From Hyphomicrobiales bacterium (GTDB lineage Bacteria; Pseudomonadota; Alphaproteobacteria; Rhizobiales; Rhizobiaceae): a stretch of DNA of 64,000 nucleotides. Numbering within the stretch: the first letter of the stretch is position 1; each line of letters opens with the position of its first letter. This document shows positions 29,046-42,995 of the stretch, in pieces. The position numbers were made by a program, and so were the translations under genes. The stretch covers positions 124,001 through 188,000 of the forward strand of contig UCMT01000014.1 of NCBI GenBank assembly GCA_900473795.1, read 5' to 3'. Below the pieces are notes generated by a model. It had not been told where the DNA came from. It saw only the letters and a program-made list of their open reading frames with translations, and did not search any database.

Positions 29046-31507
29046 ATGATCGATCGTTTGCACAACGAAAAGATTCCGAGTGCCGCCCCCCGGGCCTCGA
29101 ACTCCGAAGTTCTCGCCAAGGAAATTATCGAGCGCCTGACCTACCGCATCGGCAAGGATCCGAAAGTCGCCAAGCCGCACGACTGGCTGACGGCCGCGAT
29201 CCTGGTGGTGCGCGACCGCATCACCGACAACTGGATGGAATCGACGCGCAAGACCTACTCCACCAATGCCAAGCGCGTTTACTATCTATCGCTCGAATTC
29301 CTGATCGGCCGCCTGATGCGCGACGCCGTCACCAATATCGGCCTGATGGACGAACTGCGCGAGGCGCTCGCCTCCTTCGGCGTCGATCTCGACGTCGTCG
29401 CGACGCTGGAGCCGGATGCAGCACTCGGCAATGGTGGTCTCGGCCGTCTCGCGGCCTGTTTCATGGAATCCATGGCGACCGTCGATATCCCGGCCTATGG
29501 CTACGGCATCCGCTACGTCCACGGCCTCTTCCGCCAGCAGATGGCCGACGGCTGGCAGGTGGAACTGCCGGAAACCTGGCTTGCGCACGGCAATCCCTGG
29601 GAATTCGAGCGCCGCGAAAGTTCCTATGAAATCGGCTTCGGCGGCTCGGTCGAAACCGTCAATGTCGATGAGGAAGTGACCCGCTACGTCTGGAAGCCGG
29701 CCGAGCGCGTCATCGCCACCGCCTGCGACACGCCGGTGGTCGGCTGGCGCGCCAAGCGCGTCAACACGCTGCGGCTGTGGACCGCCCATCCGATCGATCC
29801 GATCCTGCTCGACGCCTTCAATGCCGGCGACCACATCGGCGCTCTGCGCGAAAGCAACAAGGCCGAAAGCCTCGCCCGCGTGCTTTATCCGGCCGACGCC
29901 ACCCCGGCCGGCCAGGAGCTGCGTCTGCGGCAGGAGTTCTTCTTCTCCTCCGCCTCGCTGCAGGACATCCTGCGCCGTCATCTTCAGCAATATCCCGACT
30001 TTACCTCGCTGCCGGACAAGGTCGCCATCCAGCTCAACGACACGCACCCGGCGGTGTCGGTTGCCGAGCTCGTTCGCCTGCTGACCGACGTCCACGGCAT
30101 GGATTTCGAAGCGGCCTGGGATATCGCCCGCCACACCTTCTCCTACACCAACCACACGCTGCTGCCCGAAGCGCTCGAGACGTGGCCGGTGCCGCTGTTC
30201 GAACGGCTTTTGCCGCGCCACATGCAGATCGTCTATGCGATCAACGCCAAGATCCTGCTCGAGGCCCGCAAGCAGAAGGCCCATAGCGACCAGGAAGTCC
30301 GCAATATTTCGCTGATCGACGAGAGCGGTGACCGCCGCGTACGCATGGGCAATCTCGCCTTTGTCGGTTCGCACTCGATCAATGGCGTCTCGGCCCTCCA
30401 TACGGAGCTGATGAAGGAAACCGTCTTCGCCGACCTGCACCGGCTTTATCCGGAACGCATCAACAACAAGACCAACGGCATCACCCCTCGCCGCTGGCTG
30501 ATGCAGTGCAATCCGGAGCTCGTGACCCTCATTCGCGGCGCCATCGGCGATGAATTCATGGACAATACCGAGGCCTTGCAGGCGCTCGATCCTTTCGCCG
30601 ACAAGCCCGATTTCCAGGAGAAATTCGCGGCGATCAAGCGTGCCAACAAGGTGAAGCTCGCCCAGCTGGTACAAAGCCGCATGGGCATCCGGCTCGATCC
30701 GTCGGCGATGTTCGACATCCAGATCAAGCGCATCCACGAATACAAGCGCCAGCTGCTCAACATCGTCGAGGCGATCTCGCTCTACGACCAGATCCGCTCG
30801 CATCCGGAAAAGGACTGGGTGCCGCGGGTGAAACTCTTCGCCGGCAAGGCGGCGCCGAGCTATCACAATGCCAAGCTGATCATCAAGCTCGCCAACGACG
30901 TCGCCCGCGTGATCAACAACGACCCCGCCGTGCGCGGCCTTTTGAAGGTGGTCTTCATCCCCAACTACAACGTCTCGCTCGCCGAGATCATGGTGCCTGC
31001 CGCCGACCTGTCGGAACAGATTTCCACCGCCGGCATGGAAGCATCGGGAACCGGGAACATGAAGTTCGCGTTGAACGGTGCGCTGACCATCGGAACGCTG
31101 GATGGCGCCAATGTCGAAATGCGTGACTGGGTCGGCGAGGAGAACATCAAGATCTTCGGGATGACAGCGGAAGAAGTTTCCAAGGTGCGCGCCGAGGGGC
31201 ACAATCCCCGCGCCATCATCGAGCAATCGCGCGAACTCTCGCAGGCACTGCAGGCGATTGCCTCGGGCGTTTTCTCGCCCGACGATCGCAACCGCTTCTC
31301 CGGCCTGATCGACGGCATCTACAATCACGACTGGTTCATGGTGGCGGCCGATTTCGATGCCTATGCCAAGGCCCAGCGCGAAGTGGACGCGATCTGGACG
31401 GACACGGCCAGCTGGTATTCCAAGACCATCCGCAACACCGCGCGCATGGGCTGGTTCTCCTCCGACCGCACAATCCGGCAATATGCCGGGGAAATCTGGA
31501 GAGCCGG

Positions 31508-31511
<4 letters not shown>
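29046..31511 (+). CDS. glgP: Glycogen phosphorylase
   Basis: Releases glucose-1-phosphate from glycogen; cytosolic, PLP-dependent. The 821 residues equal the usual bacterial length. Family blocks include YYLSLEFLIGR, NGGLGRLAACFMES, IQLNDTHPAVSVAEL and KTNGITPRRWL. EASGTGNMKFALNGALTIGTLDGAN carries the PLP Lys673. First gene of the glg operon. Its last codons overlap the glgB start by 4 bp (ATGA), indicating translational coupling. The N-terminus was kept at 29046 because DRLHNEKIPSAAPR is followed directly by a family-like helix, although the ribosome-binding site GAGAGGG is rather far. Confidence 0.96.
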
Positions 31512-33718
<2,207 letters not shown>

Positions 33719-33841
33719 CGCACGCAAAGGCGGGCTCCCAAGGCCTGTCCACGCAGTGTGAAGGAAGAATATTGGGAGACTATGCCGGTCCGAGGAGATT
33801 GGCAGACCTCTCCGGAACCATACTATCGGGAGGAACAATCA

Positions 33842-35101
33842 ATGGAAAAACGCAGCCAGCCCCTCGCCCGTGACGCCATGGCCTATGTGCTCGCCGGCGG
33901 CCGCGGCAGCCGCCTGAAGGAACTGACCGACCGGCGCGCCAAGCCCGCGGTCTATTTCGGCGGCAAGGCCCGCATCATCGATTTCGCGCTGTCGAATGCG
34001 CTCAATTCCGGTATCCGCCGCATCGGCGTCGCGACGCAGTACAAGGCGCATTCGCTGATCCGCCACCTGCAGCGCGGCTGGAACTTCTTCCGCCCCGAAC
34101 GAAACGAAAGCTTCGACATCCTGCCGGCCTCGCAGCGTGTGTCCGAAACGCAGTGGTACGAAGGCACCGCCGACGCGGTCTACCAGAACATCGACATCAT
34201 CGAGGATCACGGCGTCGAATACATGGTCATCCTCGCCGGCGACCATATCTACAAGATGGACTACGAATTGATGCTGCAGCAGCACGTCGATTCCGGCGCC
34301 GACGTCACCATCGGGTGCCTGGAAGTGCCGCGCATGGAAGCGACCGGCTTCGGCGTCATGCATGTCGACGACAAGGACCAGATCATCGCCTTCGTCGAAA
34401 AGCCGGCAGACCCGCCGGGCATTCCCGGCAATCCGGAGATGGCGCTCGCCTCGATGGGCATCTATGTGTTCCACACCAAATTCCTGATGGACGTGCTGCG
34501 CCGCGATGCGGCCGACCCGTCCTCCAGCCGCGATTTCGGCAAGGACATCATCCCCTACATCGTCCAGAACGGCAAAGCCGTCGCCCACCGCTTCAACCAG
34601 TCCTGCGTCCGCTCCGATTTCGAGCGCGAGGCCTATTGGCGCGACGTCGGCACGATCGACGCCTACTGGCAGGCCAATATCGACCTCACCCATGTCACGC
34701 CGGAGCTCGACATCTACGACAGCACCTGGCCGATCTGGACTTTCGCCGAGATCAAGCCACCGGCGAAGTTCGTCCATGACGACGAGAACCGCCGCGGCTC
34801 GGCAACCTCGTCGCTCGTCTCCGGTGACTGCATCATTTCCGGCGCGGCATTGAACCGCAGCATGCTGTTCACCGGCGTCCGGGTGAATTCCTTCTCCCGC
34901 CTCGACGGTGCGGTGATCCTGCCCGACGTCAAGATCGGCCGGCATGCGCAGCTGAAGAACGTCGTCATCGACAGCCGCGTCGTCATTCCGGAAGGCCTCG
35001 TCGTCGGCGACGATCCGGAATTCGACGCCAAGCGCTTCCGCCGCTCGGAAAACGGCATTTGCCTGATCACCCAGGCGATGATCGACAAGCTGGACCTGTA
35101 A
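33842..35101 (+). CDS. glgC: Glucose-1-phosphate adenylyltransferase (ADP-glucose pyrophosphorylase)
   Basis: Makes ADP-glucose, the committed and allosterically controlled step of glycogen synthesis. The 419 residues show the nucleotidyltransferase loop [25 protein letters not shown], then FWEGTADA-like [11 protein letters not shown], the [12 protein letters not shown] metal site and a C-terminal left-handed beta-helix ([16 protein letters not shown]). I chose the ATG at 33842 with GGGAGGAACAATC before it. Upstream in-frame residues ([13 protein letters not shown]) are not family-like. It is 3 bp from glgA. In Agrobacterium this enzyme is activated by fructose-6-phosphate and pyruvate. Confidence 0.97.
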   Translation: MEKRSQPLARDAMAYVLAGGRGSRLKELTDRRAKPAVYFGGKARIIDFALSNALNSGIRRIGVATQYKAHSLIRHLQRGWNFFRPERNESFDILPASQRVSETQWYEGTADAVYQNIDIIEDHGVEYMVILAGDHIYKMDYELMLQQHVDSGADVTIGCLEVPRMEATGFGVMHVDDKDQIIAFVEKPADPPGIPGNPEMALASMGIYVFHTKFLMDVLRRDAADPSSSRDFGKDIIPYIVQNGKAVAHRFNQSCVRSDFEREAYWRDVGTIDAYWQANIDLTHVTPELDIYDSTWPIWTFAEIKPPAKFVHDDENRRGSATSSLVSGDCIISGAALNRSMLFTGVRVNSFSRLDGAVILPDVKIGRHAQLKNVVIDSRVVIPEGLVVGDDPEFDAKRFRRSENGICLITQAMIDKLDL

Positions 35102-35104
35102 GGC

Positions 35105-36544
35105 ATGGAAGTTCTTTCCGTCGCATCGGAAGTCTTTCCGCTGATCAAGACAGGGGGTCTCGCCGACGTGGCCGGCGCCCTGCCGGCAGCGCTGAAACCG
35201 CACGGCGTGCGCATGCGCACGCTGATGCCGGGCTATCCGGTCGTCATGCAGAAGCTCAAGAAGCCGCAGAAGGTCGGCGGCTTCGCCAATCTCTTCGGCC
35301 ATCCGGCCTCGATCCTCGCCGTCGATCATGAGGGGCTCGACCTTCTCGTGCTCGACGCGCCGGAGCTGTTCGATCGCGATGGCGGCCCCTATGTCGACAA
35401 GCGGGGTCTGGACTACATCGACAATTTCCGCCGCTTTGCCGCCCTTTCGCTGGCAGCCGCCGAGATTGCAGGGGGGATGCTGCCGAGCTGGAAGCCTGAC
35501 CTCGTTCACGTGCACGACTGGCAGGCGGCGCTGACCCCCGTCTATATGCGCTTTGGCCCGGCCCATGGCATGCCGGTGGTGCTCACCATCCACAACATCG
35601 CTTTCCAGGGCCAGTTCGGCCCGGAGGTCTTCTCCCAGCTTGCCTTGCCGCCGGAGGCCTTCTCCATCAGCTTCGTCGAGTATTTCGGCGATGTCGGCTT
35701 CCTCAAGGGCGGCCTGCAGGCGGCGAACGCCATCACCACCGTCAGCCCCTCCTATGCCCAGGAAATCCTCACGGCTGAATTCGGCATGGGCTTCGACGGC
35801 CTTCTGACGGCCCGCCTTTCCCATCTCAGCGGCATCGTCAACGGCATCGACACCGATGTCTGGAACCCGCAGACCGACACGCATATCGCCGCGAACTACG
35901 GCCCGACGACGCTGAAGAAGCGCGAGGTCAACCGCAAGGCCCTGTCGGAGCATTTCGGCTTCGACAATGCGCCCGGCCCGATCTTCTGCGTCGTCAGCCG
36001 GCTCACCTGGCAGAAGGGCATGGACGTGCTCGCGGAAGTGATCGACGACATCGTCGACAATGGCGGCAAGCTTGCCGTGCTCGGCTCCGGCGATCCGTCG
36101 CTCGAGAGCGCTTTCCTGACCGCCGCAGCCCGCCATCCCGGCCGGGTCGGCATGGTCACCGGCTATAACGAGCCGCTGTCGCACCTGATGCAGGCCGGCG
36201 CCGACGCCATCCTCATCCCCTCGCGCTTCGAGCCCTGCGGCCTCACCCAGCTCTACGGCTTGCGCTACGGCTGCGTGCCGATCGTCGCCCATACCGGCGG
36301 TCTTGCCGACACGATCATCGACGCCAATGAGGCAGCGCTTGCGGCACGCGTCGCCACCGGCTTCCAATTCTCGCCCGTTTCTGCTGCGAGCTTGCGTCAG
36401 GCGCTTCGGCGCGCGTTTACCGCCTACCGGCAACCGAAAGTCTGGGCCCGCCTCCAGGCCCAAGGCATGAAATCAGACGTTTCCTGGGATTTGAGCGCGC
36501 ATCGCTATGCCGATCTTTATTCCAGTCTTCTTGCGAAAGGCTAA
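35105..36544 (+). CDS. glgA: Glycogen synthase (ADP-glucose type)
   Basis: Extends alpha-1,4 glucan chains from ADP-glucose. The 479 residues form a GT5 protein with the N-terminal KTGGLADV loop (Lys15) that binds ADP-glucose, the HVHDWQAAL and [10 protein letters not shown] blocks, and the C-terminal [10 protein letters not shown] and [18 protein letters not shown], with the conserved acceptor-binding Glu. The start is 3 bp after the glgC stop, and pgm begins 6 bp after its stop, so the operon is tightly packed. Confidence 0.97.
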   Translation: MEVLSVASEVFPLIKTGGLADVAGALPAALKPHGVRMRTLMPGYPVVMQKLKKPQKVGGFANLFGHPASILAVDHEGLDLLVLDAPELFDRDGGPYVDKRGLDYIDNFRRFAALSLAAAEIAGGMLPSWKPDLVHVHDWQAALTPVYMRFGPAHGMPVVLTIHNIAFQGQFGPEVFSQLALPPEAFSISFVEYFGDVGFLKGGLQAANAITTVSPSYAQEILTAEFGMGFDGLLTARLSHLSGIVNGIDTDVWNPQTDTHIAANYGPTTLKKREVNRKALSEHFGFDNAPGPIFCVVSRLTWQKGMDVLAEVIDDIVDNGGKLAVLGSGDPSLESAFLTAAARHPGRVGMVTGYNEPLSHLMQAGADAILIPSRFEPCGLTQLYGLRYGCVPIVAHTGGLADTIIDANEAALAARVATGFQFSPVSAASLRQALRRAFTAYRQPKVWARLQAQGMKSDVSWDLSAHRYADLYSSLLAKG

Positions 36545-38179
<1,635 letters not shown>

Positions 38180-38418
38180 GCCACGGACAGAGGGGACGAA
38201 ACGGCAGCTTCGCGACGTCGGCCCCTCGCTTGGGGGCGGCGGGGCACACGGAAGCTCTCCGGCACGATTGCGGCGCCGGACGCAAGACGACCCCCGGGTC
38301 CTGTTGCGGACGGTGACGCCTTCCGGCGCCTCTGGTCGACATCCCGGCAACGCACAGGCCGAACGGTATTCGTGTCTGTGCGAAAGTCGAACCGGTATCA
38401 TTCAAGGACTGGCATGGA

Positions 38419-39072
38419 ATGAAACTGTTCTTCAGCCGCAATCCCAATCCTCGCCTCGCGGTCGCGGTGGCCCGCTATCTCGACGCGGACGTCGAGTTTG
38501 AATATGCCTCGCCCTTCGCTCCGGGACAGGCTAAACGATATCGTCCGCTCAATCCGAACCTGTCATTGCCGATACTCGTGGGTTCCGGAAAAAGCCTCTG
38601 GGAAGCCGACGCCATAGCCTGCCGGCTTTCACGCGACGCGCGTTCCGATTTCTGGCGCACCGGCGACGACCAGCCCGAGATGATCCGATGGCTCAGTTGG
38701 GGCAAGGAGAATTTCGCAAGAGCTTGCGACATGGTCCATTTCGAACGCGGGACCAAACAGCGTTACGGGCTCGGCCCGATCGATCAGGGCCGGGTCGAGG
38801 AAGGGCTCCGACGCTTCCGCACGGCCGCGGCAATCCTTGAGGCCGAGTTTTCCGAGGGAGGATGGCTGGTCGGAGATTCGGTTTCCTATGCCGACTTCCG
38901 CATGGCGGCCTTCCTGCCCTTCAACGATGTCGCCGGATTGCCGCTTGAGGATTATCCGTCTGTCGGCCGCTGGTATCGTCGGCTCGAGGCAATTGATGCC
39001 TGGCGCGACCCGTTCGAGGGGCTGAATGCACCCGAATTGCCGCCGGTCCCGGGTCACGCCCGCCCCGCATGA
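38419..39072 (+). CDS. Glutathione S-transferase family protein
   Basis: The 217-residue cytosolic protein has an N-terminal thioredoxin-like domain (MKLFFSRNPNPRLAVAVARYLDADVEFEYA; NPNLSLPILV cis-Pro loop; LWEADAIACRL, the usual ES-AI position). An all-helical C-terminal domain follows, with the N-capping box in GDSVSYADFRMAAFLPF. The catalytic residue would be Ser6 in FFSRNPN. The substrate is unknown. It lies 239 bp after pgm with its own leader and has no obvious functional link to glycogen. It ends convergently with the DUF1127 gene. Confidence 0.88.
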   Translation: MKLFFSRNPNPRLAVAVARYLDADVEFEYASPFAPGQAKRYRPLNPNLSLPILVGSGKSLWEADAIACRLSRDARSDFWRTGDDQPEMIRWLSWGKENFARACDMVHFERGTKQRYGLGPIDQGRVEEGLRRFRTAAAILEAEFSEGGWLVGDSVSYADFRMAAFLPFNDVAGLPLEDYPSVGRWYRRLEAIDAWRDPFEGLNAPELPPVPGHARPA

Positions 39073-39118
39073 ATCTCGATCAGAACCCGCGCATCCGGAA
39101 CCTGCGCTATCGGCAAGC

Positions 39119-39343
39119 TCATTTCCAGAACCACGACTTTGAAACCTCGCTTCTGGCTTCTGAGCGCGTCACGCCGATATCCTGAAGTTGCTCGTCGCTG
39201 AGTTCCGACAGCGCGATCCGGCTGCTGCGCTTCTCGAAGTAGCGAGCCGCGAGCGACTGGAAAGCCAGCCATCGGCTTCTGATCCAGCGTGACCGGACAC
39301 GATCCGGGGCCAGCACCTCCGTTGCATGATTGGGCATGTTCAT
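39119..39343 (-). CDS. DUF1127 (YjiS-like) small protein
   Basis: The 74-residue basic protein has the DUF1127 motif at its C-terminal half: YFEKRSSRIALSELSDEQLQDIGVTRSEARSE. Short DUF1127 proteins in Agrobacterium and Rhodobacter affect phosphate or carbon metabolism and sRNA/RNA turnover through their arginine-rich domain; longer ones like this are less studied. I chose the ATG at 39343, preceded by GAGGTGACG, rather than a TTG upstream. It is divergent from a LysR gene. Confidence 0.85.
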   Translation of the reverse strand: MNMPNHATEVLAPDRVRSRWIRSRWLAFQSLAARYFEKRSSRIALSELSDEQLQDIGVTRSEARSEVSKSWFWK

Positions 39344-39407
39344 CGTCACCTCGGTCAATCTCCGTTCGATCCTCCTGACGATGCACTGGATTTAATCCTT
39401 AAAGAAG

Positions 39408-39433
39408 CTTATGATCTTTATTCATATCATAAG
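39408..39433. promoter_or_regulatory. LysR-type dyad CTTATGAT-N10-ATCATAAG
   Basis: Perfect 8-bp arms separated by 10 bp, containing the T-N11-A core of LysR binding sites (ATGAT...ATCAT). It ends 10 bp before the lysR start codon in the divergent lysR/DUF1127 gap. Confidence 0.75.
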
Positions 39434-39443
39434 GATTTCTTTG

Positions 39444-40331
39444 GTGAACTTCGACCAGCTTCAGTCCTTCGTTCATGTTGCCGAGCTCGGAAGCTTTACC
39501 GCCGCCGCCGAAATGGCCGCACTCACACAGCCGGCCGTCAGCCTGCAGATAAAGCTCCTGGAACAGCGGCTGGGCGTCCGTTTGATCGAGCGCGTCGGGC
39601 GACGTGCGCAGCCGACCCCGGCCGGCCTGGAGCTTCTCACCCATGCGAGGCGAATCATCCAGGAATTGGCCGATGCGGAAGAGTCGATGGTGCCCCACAG
39701 GAGCGGCGTCGCCGGACGCGTCCGGATTGGAAGCGGTGCGACGGCCTTCATCCATCTCCTGCCCCTGGCCATCTCCAAGGCCAAGGCCAGAATGCCAGGG
39801 CTGGACATCACGGTTCGCATTGGAAATGCCGGTGACATCCTGCGCGATCTGGAGGCGAATTCGCTCGATCTTGCAGTGGTAACGATGCCGGCATCGGGAC
39901 GATCGCTCGAAGTCGAGGCATTCTACGAGGACGAGCTTATGGCCGTCGCGCCGAAAGGCGCCGAGATGCCGGCAGCAGGACCGGACCCGGCGTTCCTGAG
40001 CAAGAAGACACTTCTCGTCTATGAAGGTGGAAACACGCGTCGGAGCATCGAGGAATGGATGTCCGCCGGCGGCATACGGCTGAAGCCCGCCATGGAATTC
40101 GGCAGCGTCGAGGCGATCAAGGAACTCGTCGCGGCCGGGCTTGGATGGTCTATCCTGCCCGGACTGTCCCTGAAGCGGGATCGCACGGATTTTCTGGAGG
40201 CCTGCCCGGTGCGCCCGAAGCTCGTGCGCCGCCTCGGCATCGTCGTTCGCCGCGACAAGCATCTCACGCGCGGCCTCAGGGAGGTCATCAAAGCCCTGCG
40301 CGAAACGAAGGCTGCCCCACCTTCCCCTTGA
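39444..40331 (+). CDS. LysR-family transcriptional regulator
   Basis: The 295-residue protein has an N-terminal winged helix (VNFDQLQSFVHVAELGSFTAAAEMAALTQPAVSLQIKLLEQRLGVRLIERVGRR) and a periplasmic-binding-like effector domain from about 90. I chose the GTG at 39444, with AAGGA 8 nt upstream. An ATG at 39411 would put the operator dyad inside the gene. The target is unknown; the divergent DUF1127 gene and itself are the natural candidates. Its stop lies inside a palindrome (TCCCCTT-G-AAGGGGA, 40323-40337) that may serve as a terminator. Confidence 0.92.
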   Translation: MNFDQLQSFVHVAELGSFTAAAEMAALTQPAVSLQIKLLEQRLGVRLIERVGRRAQPTPAGLELLTHARRIIQELADAEESMVPHRSGVAGRVRIGSGATAFIHLLPLAISKAKARMPGLDITVRIGNAGDILRDLEANSLDLAVVTMPASGRSLEVEAFYEDELMAVAPKGAEMPAAGPDPAFLSKKTLLVYEGGNTRRSIEEWMSAGGIRLKPAMEFGSVEAIKELVAAGLGWSILPGLSLKRDRTDFLEACPVRPKLVRRLGIVVRRDKHLTRGLREVIKALRETKAAPPSP

Positions 40332-40450
40332 AGGGGAGCGTCAAACATAGCGCTTGCAACCTTGCCCAAAGCAGGGACAAATCGCTGGCAAACCAAGCTG
40401 ATATCAAATCTTCGTCCTTCACCCCCCAGACCAATGCCAAGGTGATCTCG

Positions 40451-42424
40451 ATGCCGAATCCGACTGCTCCCCTTCCCCTCGGCGCCACCACCTCAGCCGG
40501 CGGCACGGCCTTTGCAGTCCACGCCGCGTCCGCCGCCGGCATCGAACTCTGCCTCTTCGATGGCACTGGAGACCACGAATTGCGCCGCTTGCCGATGCAG
40601 CGCGGCGAAAACGGCGTTCACGCCCTGACGGTTGCCGATGCCCCGGCCGGCACGCGCTACGGCTTCCGCGCCTGGGGAACCTACGCGCCGGATCAGGGCC
40701 TGTGGTTCGATCCCGCCAAGCTGCTGGTCGATCCCTATGCCCGCGAGCTCGACCGCCCCTTTCGCTACGATCAGCGGCTGTCGGTGTTCGGTGACGATAC
40801 CGCCGATCTCGTTCCGAAAGCGATCGTGACGGCACCGGTGGCTGCCCAGATAGCCGCGCCGCGCTTCCAGGCCGGCGATCTCGTCTACGAAGTCGCCGTC
40901 CGCCCCTTCACCATTCTCCACCCCGAGATCCCCGAAACCCAGCGCGGCACGGTCGGCGCGCTGGCGCATCCGTCCATCATTGCCCACCTGAAACGGATCG
41001 GCGTTTCCGCCGTCGAGCTCATGCCGATCACCGCCTGGATCGACGAGCGCCATCTGCCGCCGCTCGGCCTCAGTAACGGCTGGGGTTACAATCCGATCGC
41101 CCTCATGGCCCTCGATCCGCGCCTCGTGCCGGGCGGCATGACGGAACTGCGCGATACCGTGGCGGCCCTGCATGCGGAAGGCATCGGCGTCATCCTCGAC
41201 CTCGTTTTCAACCATTCCGGCGAAAGCGACCGGCTGGGCGCGACGCTGTCGATGCGCGGCCTCGACAACCAGACCTATTACCGCCACGCCGGCGGCCGGC
41301 CCGGCGAGTTGGTCAACGACACCGGCTGCGGCAATACCATCGCCTGCGACCACCCGGTCGTCCGCCGCCTGATCCTCGACAGTCTCCGCCACTTCGTCCG
41401 CTCCGCCGGCGTCGACGGCTTCCGCTTCGACCTCGGCTCCATCCTTGGCCGCGACATGAACGGCTTCCGCAGCGATGCCGCGCTATTGACGGAAATGCTG
41501 GCCGATCCGCTCCTCAAGGACCGCATCATGATTGCCGAACCCTGGGACATCGGCCCCGGCGGCTATCAGCTCGGCAATTTCCCGGCCCCCTTCCTCGAAT
41601 GGAACGACCGCGCCCGCGACGACCTGCGCCGCACCTGGCGCGGCGACCGGCACGTCGTCGGCGATCTCGCAACGGCGCTGGCCGGCTCCTCCAGCATCTT
41701 CTCGCGGGGCGGCGGCACGGAAACGCGCAGCGTCAATTTCATCGCCGCCCATGACGGCTTCACGCTGATGGATCTCGTCTCCTATGCCGGCAAGCACAAC
41801 GAGGCCAACGGCGAGTACAATCGCGACGGCCACAACGAAAATCACTCCTGGAACAATGGTGCCGAGGGTGCGACGGACGATCCGGAGGTCCTCGCCTTCC
41901 GCCGCCGCGACGTCATGGCCCTGCTCTCGACATTGTTTGCCACGCGCGGCACGATCATGCTGACGGCCGGCGACGAGGCCGGCCGCAGCCAGCACGGCAA
42001 CAACAACGCCTATTGCCAGGACAACGAGATCACCTGGCTCGACTGGACGGCGCTGGATGAGGACCTCATCGCCCACACTGCAGCCCTGTCGCAGATCCGC
42101 CGGCGCTTCGACGTCTTTCGCTGCACCGCCTTCTTCACCGGAAACGGCGATGTCGAATGGCTCAGACTCGACGGCCAGCCGATGACCATCGGCGATTGGG
42201 AAAGCCCCGCGACCGATAACCTGATGATGGTGGTTGTCACCGGCGACGCCGTGCAGAACCGAAGCACCCGCCTTGCCGTCGTCATCAACCGCAGCCATGC
42301 GCCGCACCCCTTCCATCTGCCTGCGCGGCAGGAAGCCCGGTGGCAGAGCCTTTTGCCCGCGCATCAAGCCGGCAACGGCATGATCGCGGCGCGAAGCGTC
42401 GGTTTCCACGTCGAAGTTTTATGA
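40451..42424 (+). CDS. glgX: Glycogen debranching enzyme
   Basis: Hydrolyses alpha-1,6 links of phosphorylase-limit glycogen, so it works with GlgP. The 657 residues have an N-terminal CBM48 (LPLGATTSAGGTAFAVHAASAAGIELCLFDG) and a GH13_11 barrel with Asp327 (FRFDLGSILGRD), Glu363 (MIAEPWDIG) and Asp435 (IAAHDGFTLMDLVSY). I chose the ATG at 40451 (MPNPTAPLPLG); the ribosome-binding site is weak (AAGGTGATCTCG). It is cut off from the main glg operon by three unrelated genes. Confidence 0.95.
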   Translation: MPNPTAPLPLGATTSAGGTAFAVHAASAAGIELCLFDGTGDHELRRLPMQRGENGVHALTVADAPAGTRYGFRAWGTYAPDQGLWFDPAKLLVDPYARELDRPFRYDQRLSVFGDDTADLVPKAIVTAPVAAQIAAPRFQAGDLVYEVAVRPFTILHPEIPETQRGTVGALAHPSIIAHLKRIGVSAVELMPITAWIDERHLPPLGLSNGWGYNPIALMALDPRLVPGGMTELRDTVAALHAEGIGVILDLVFNHSGESDRLGATLSMRGLDNQTYYRHAGGRPGELVNDTGCGNTIACDHPVVRRLILDSLRHFVRSAGVDGFRFDLGSILGRDMNGFRSDAALLTEMLADPLLKDRIMIAEPWDIGPGGYQLGNFPAPFLEWNDRARDDLRRTWRGDRHVVGDLATALAGSSSIFSRGGGTETRSVNFIAAHDGFTLMDLVSYAGKHNEANGEYNRDGHNENHSWNNGAEGATDDPEVLAFRRRDVMALLSTLFATRGTIMLTAGDEAGRSQHGNNNAYCQDNEITWLDWTALDEDLIAHTAALSQIRRRFDVFRCTAFFTGNGDVEWLRLDGQPMTIGDWESPATDNLMMVVVTGDAVQNRSTRLAVVINRSHAPHPFHLPARQEARWQSLLPAHQAGNGMIAARSVGFHVEVL

Positions 42425-42506
42425 ACCTCAACCGCGCGCCTGATTGCCGTTTTTCAAAAGAGCGGCATATAGAAAGGCGGGGGGATGTTTTTGATCGGGA
42501 AAGATA

Positions 42507-42995
42507 ATGCCGCAGGAAATTTCGCTGTCTGACGTCAAGGATCTGGTCGGCAAGGAGATCGGGGTCTCCGACTGGATCACGGTTACGCAGAAGACCATCG
42601 ACGGTTTTGCCGACGCCACCGACGACCACCAGTTCATCCACACCGACCCGGTGCGGGCGGCCGCCGAAACGCCCTTCGGCGGCACGATCGCGCACGGGTT
42701 CCTGTCGCTCTCGCTGTTGTCGGCGATGAACTACAATTGCCTGCCCAAGGTGCGCGAGCAGACCATGGGCATCAATTACGGCTTCGACAAGGTGCGTTTC
42801 ATGACGCCGGTGAAGTGCGGCGCCAAGGTGCGTGGTCGCTTCACCATGGCCGAGGCCCGCTTCCGCGGCGCCGGCATGCTGATGGTGACCTATGACGTCA
42901 CCGTCGACATCGAAGGCGAGCGCAAACCGGCACTGACCGCCAACTGGCTGACCATCATCCAGTTCGACCCGAAGGACCGGCCGGACGATGCCTGA
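42507..42995 (+). CDS. MaoC-family (R)-hydratase-like hot-dog protein
   Basis: The 162-residue single hot-dog domain has the hydratase-2 motif FADATDDHQFIHTDPVRAA, in which Asp and His would be catalytic, and TIAHGFLSLSLL. Members hydrate trans-2-enoyl-CoA; NodN of rhizobia belongs to the same subfamily. Substrate not determined. The next gene overlaps its end by 8 bp, so the two are translated as a pair. Confidence 0.9.
   Translation: MPQEISLSDVKDLVGKEIGVSDWITVTQKTIDGFADATDDHQFIHTDPVRAAAETPFGGTIAHGFLSLSLLSAMNYNCLPKVREQTMGINYGFDKVRFMTPVKCGAKVRGRFTMAEARFRGAGMLMVTYDVTVDIEGERKPALTANWLTIIQFDPKDRPDDA

Noticed and set aside
40055-40450. Upstream extension of glgX by 132 codons
   Set aside because: It overlaps the LysR gene in another frame and is Arg-rich nonsense. 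The CBM48 start of GlgX is at 40451.
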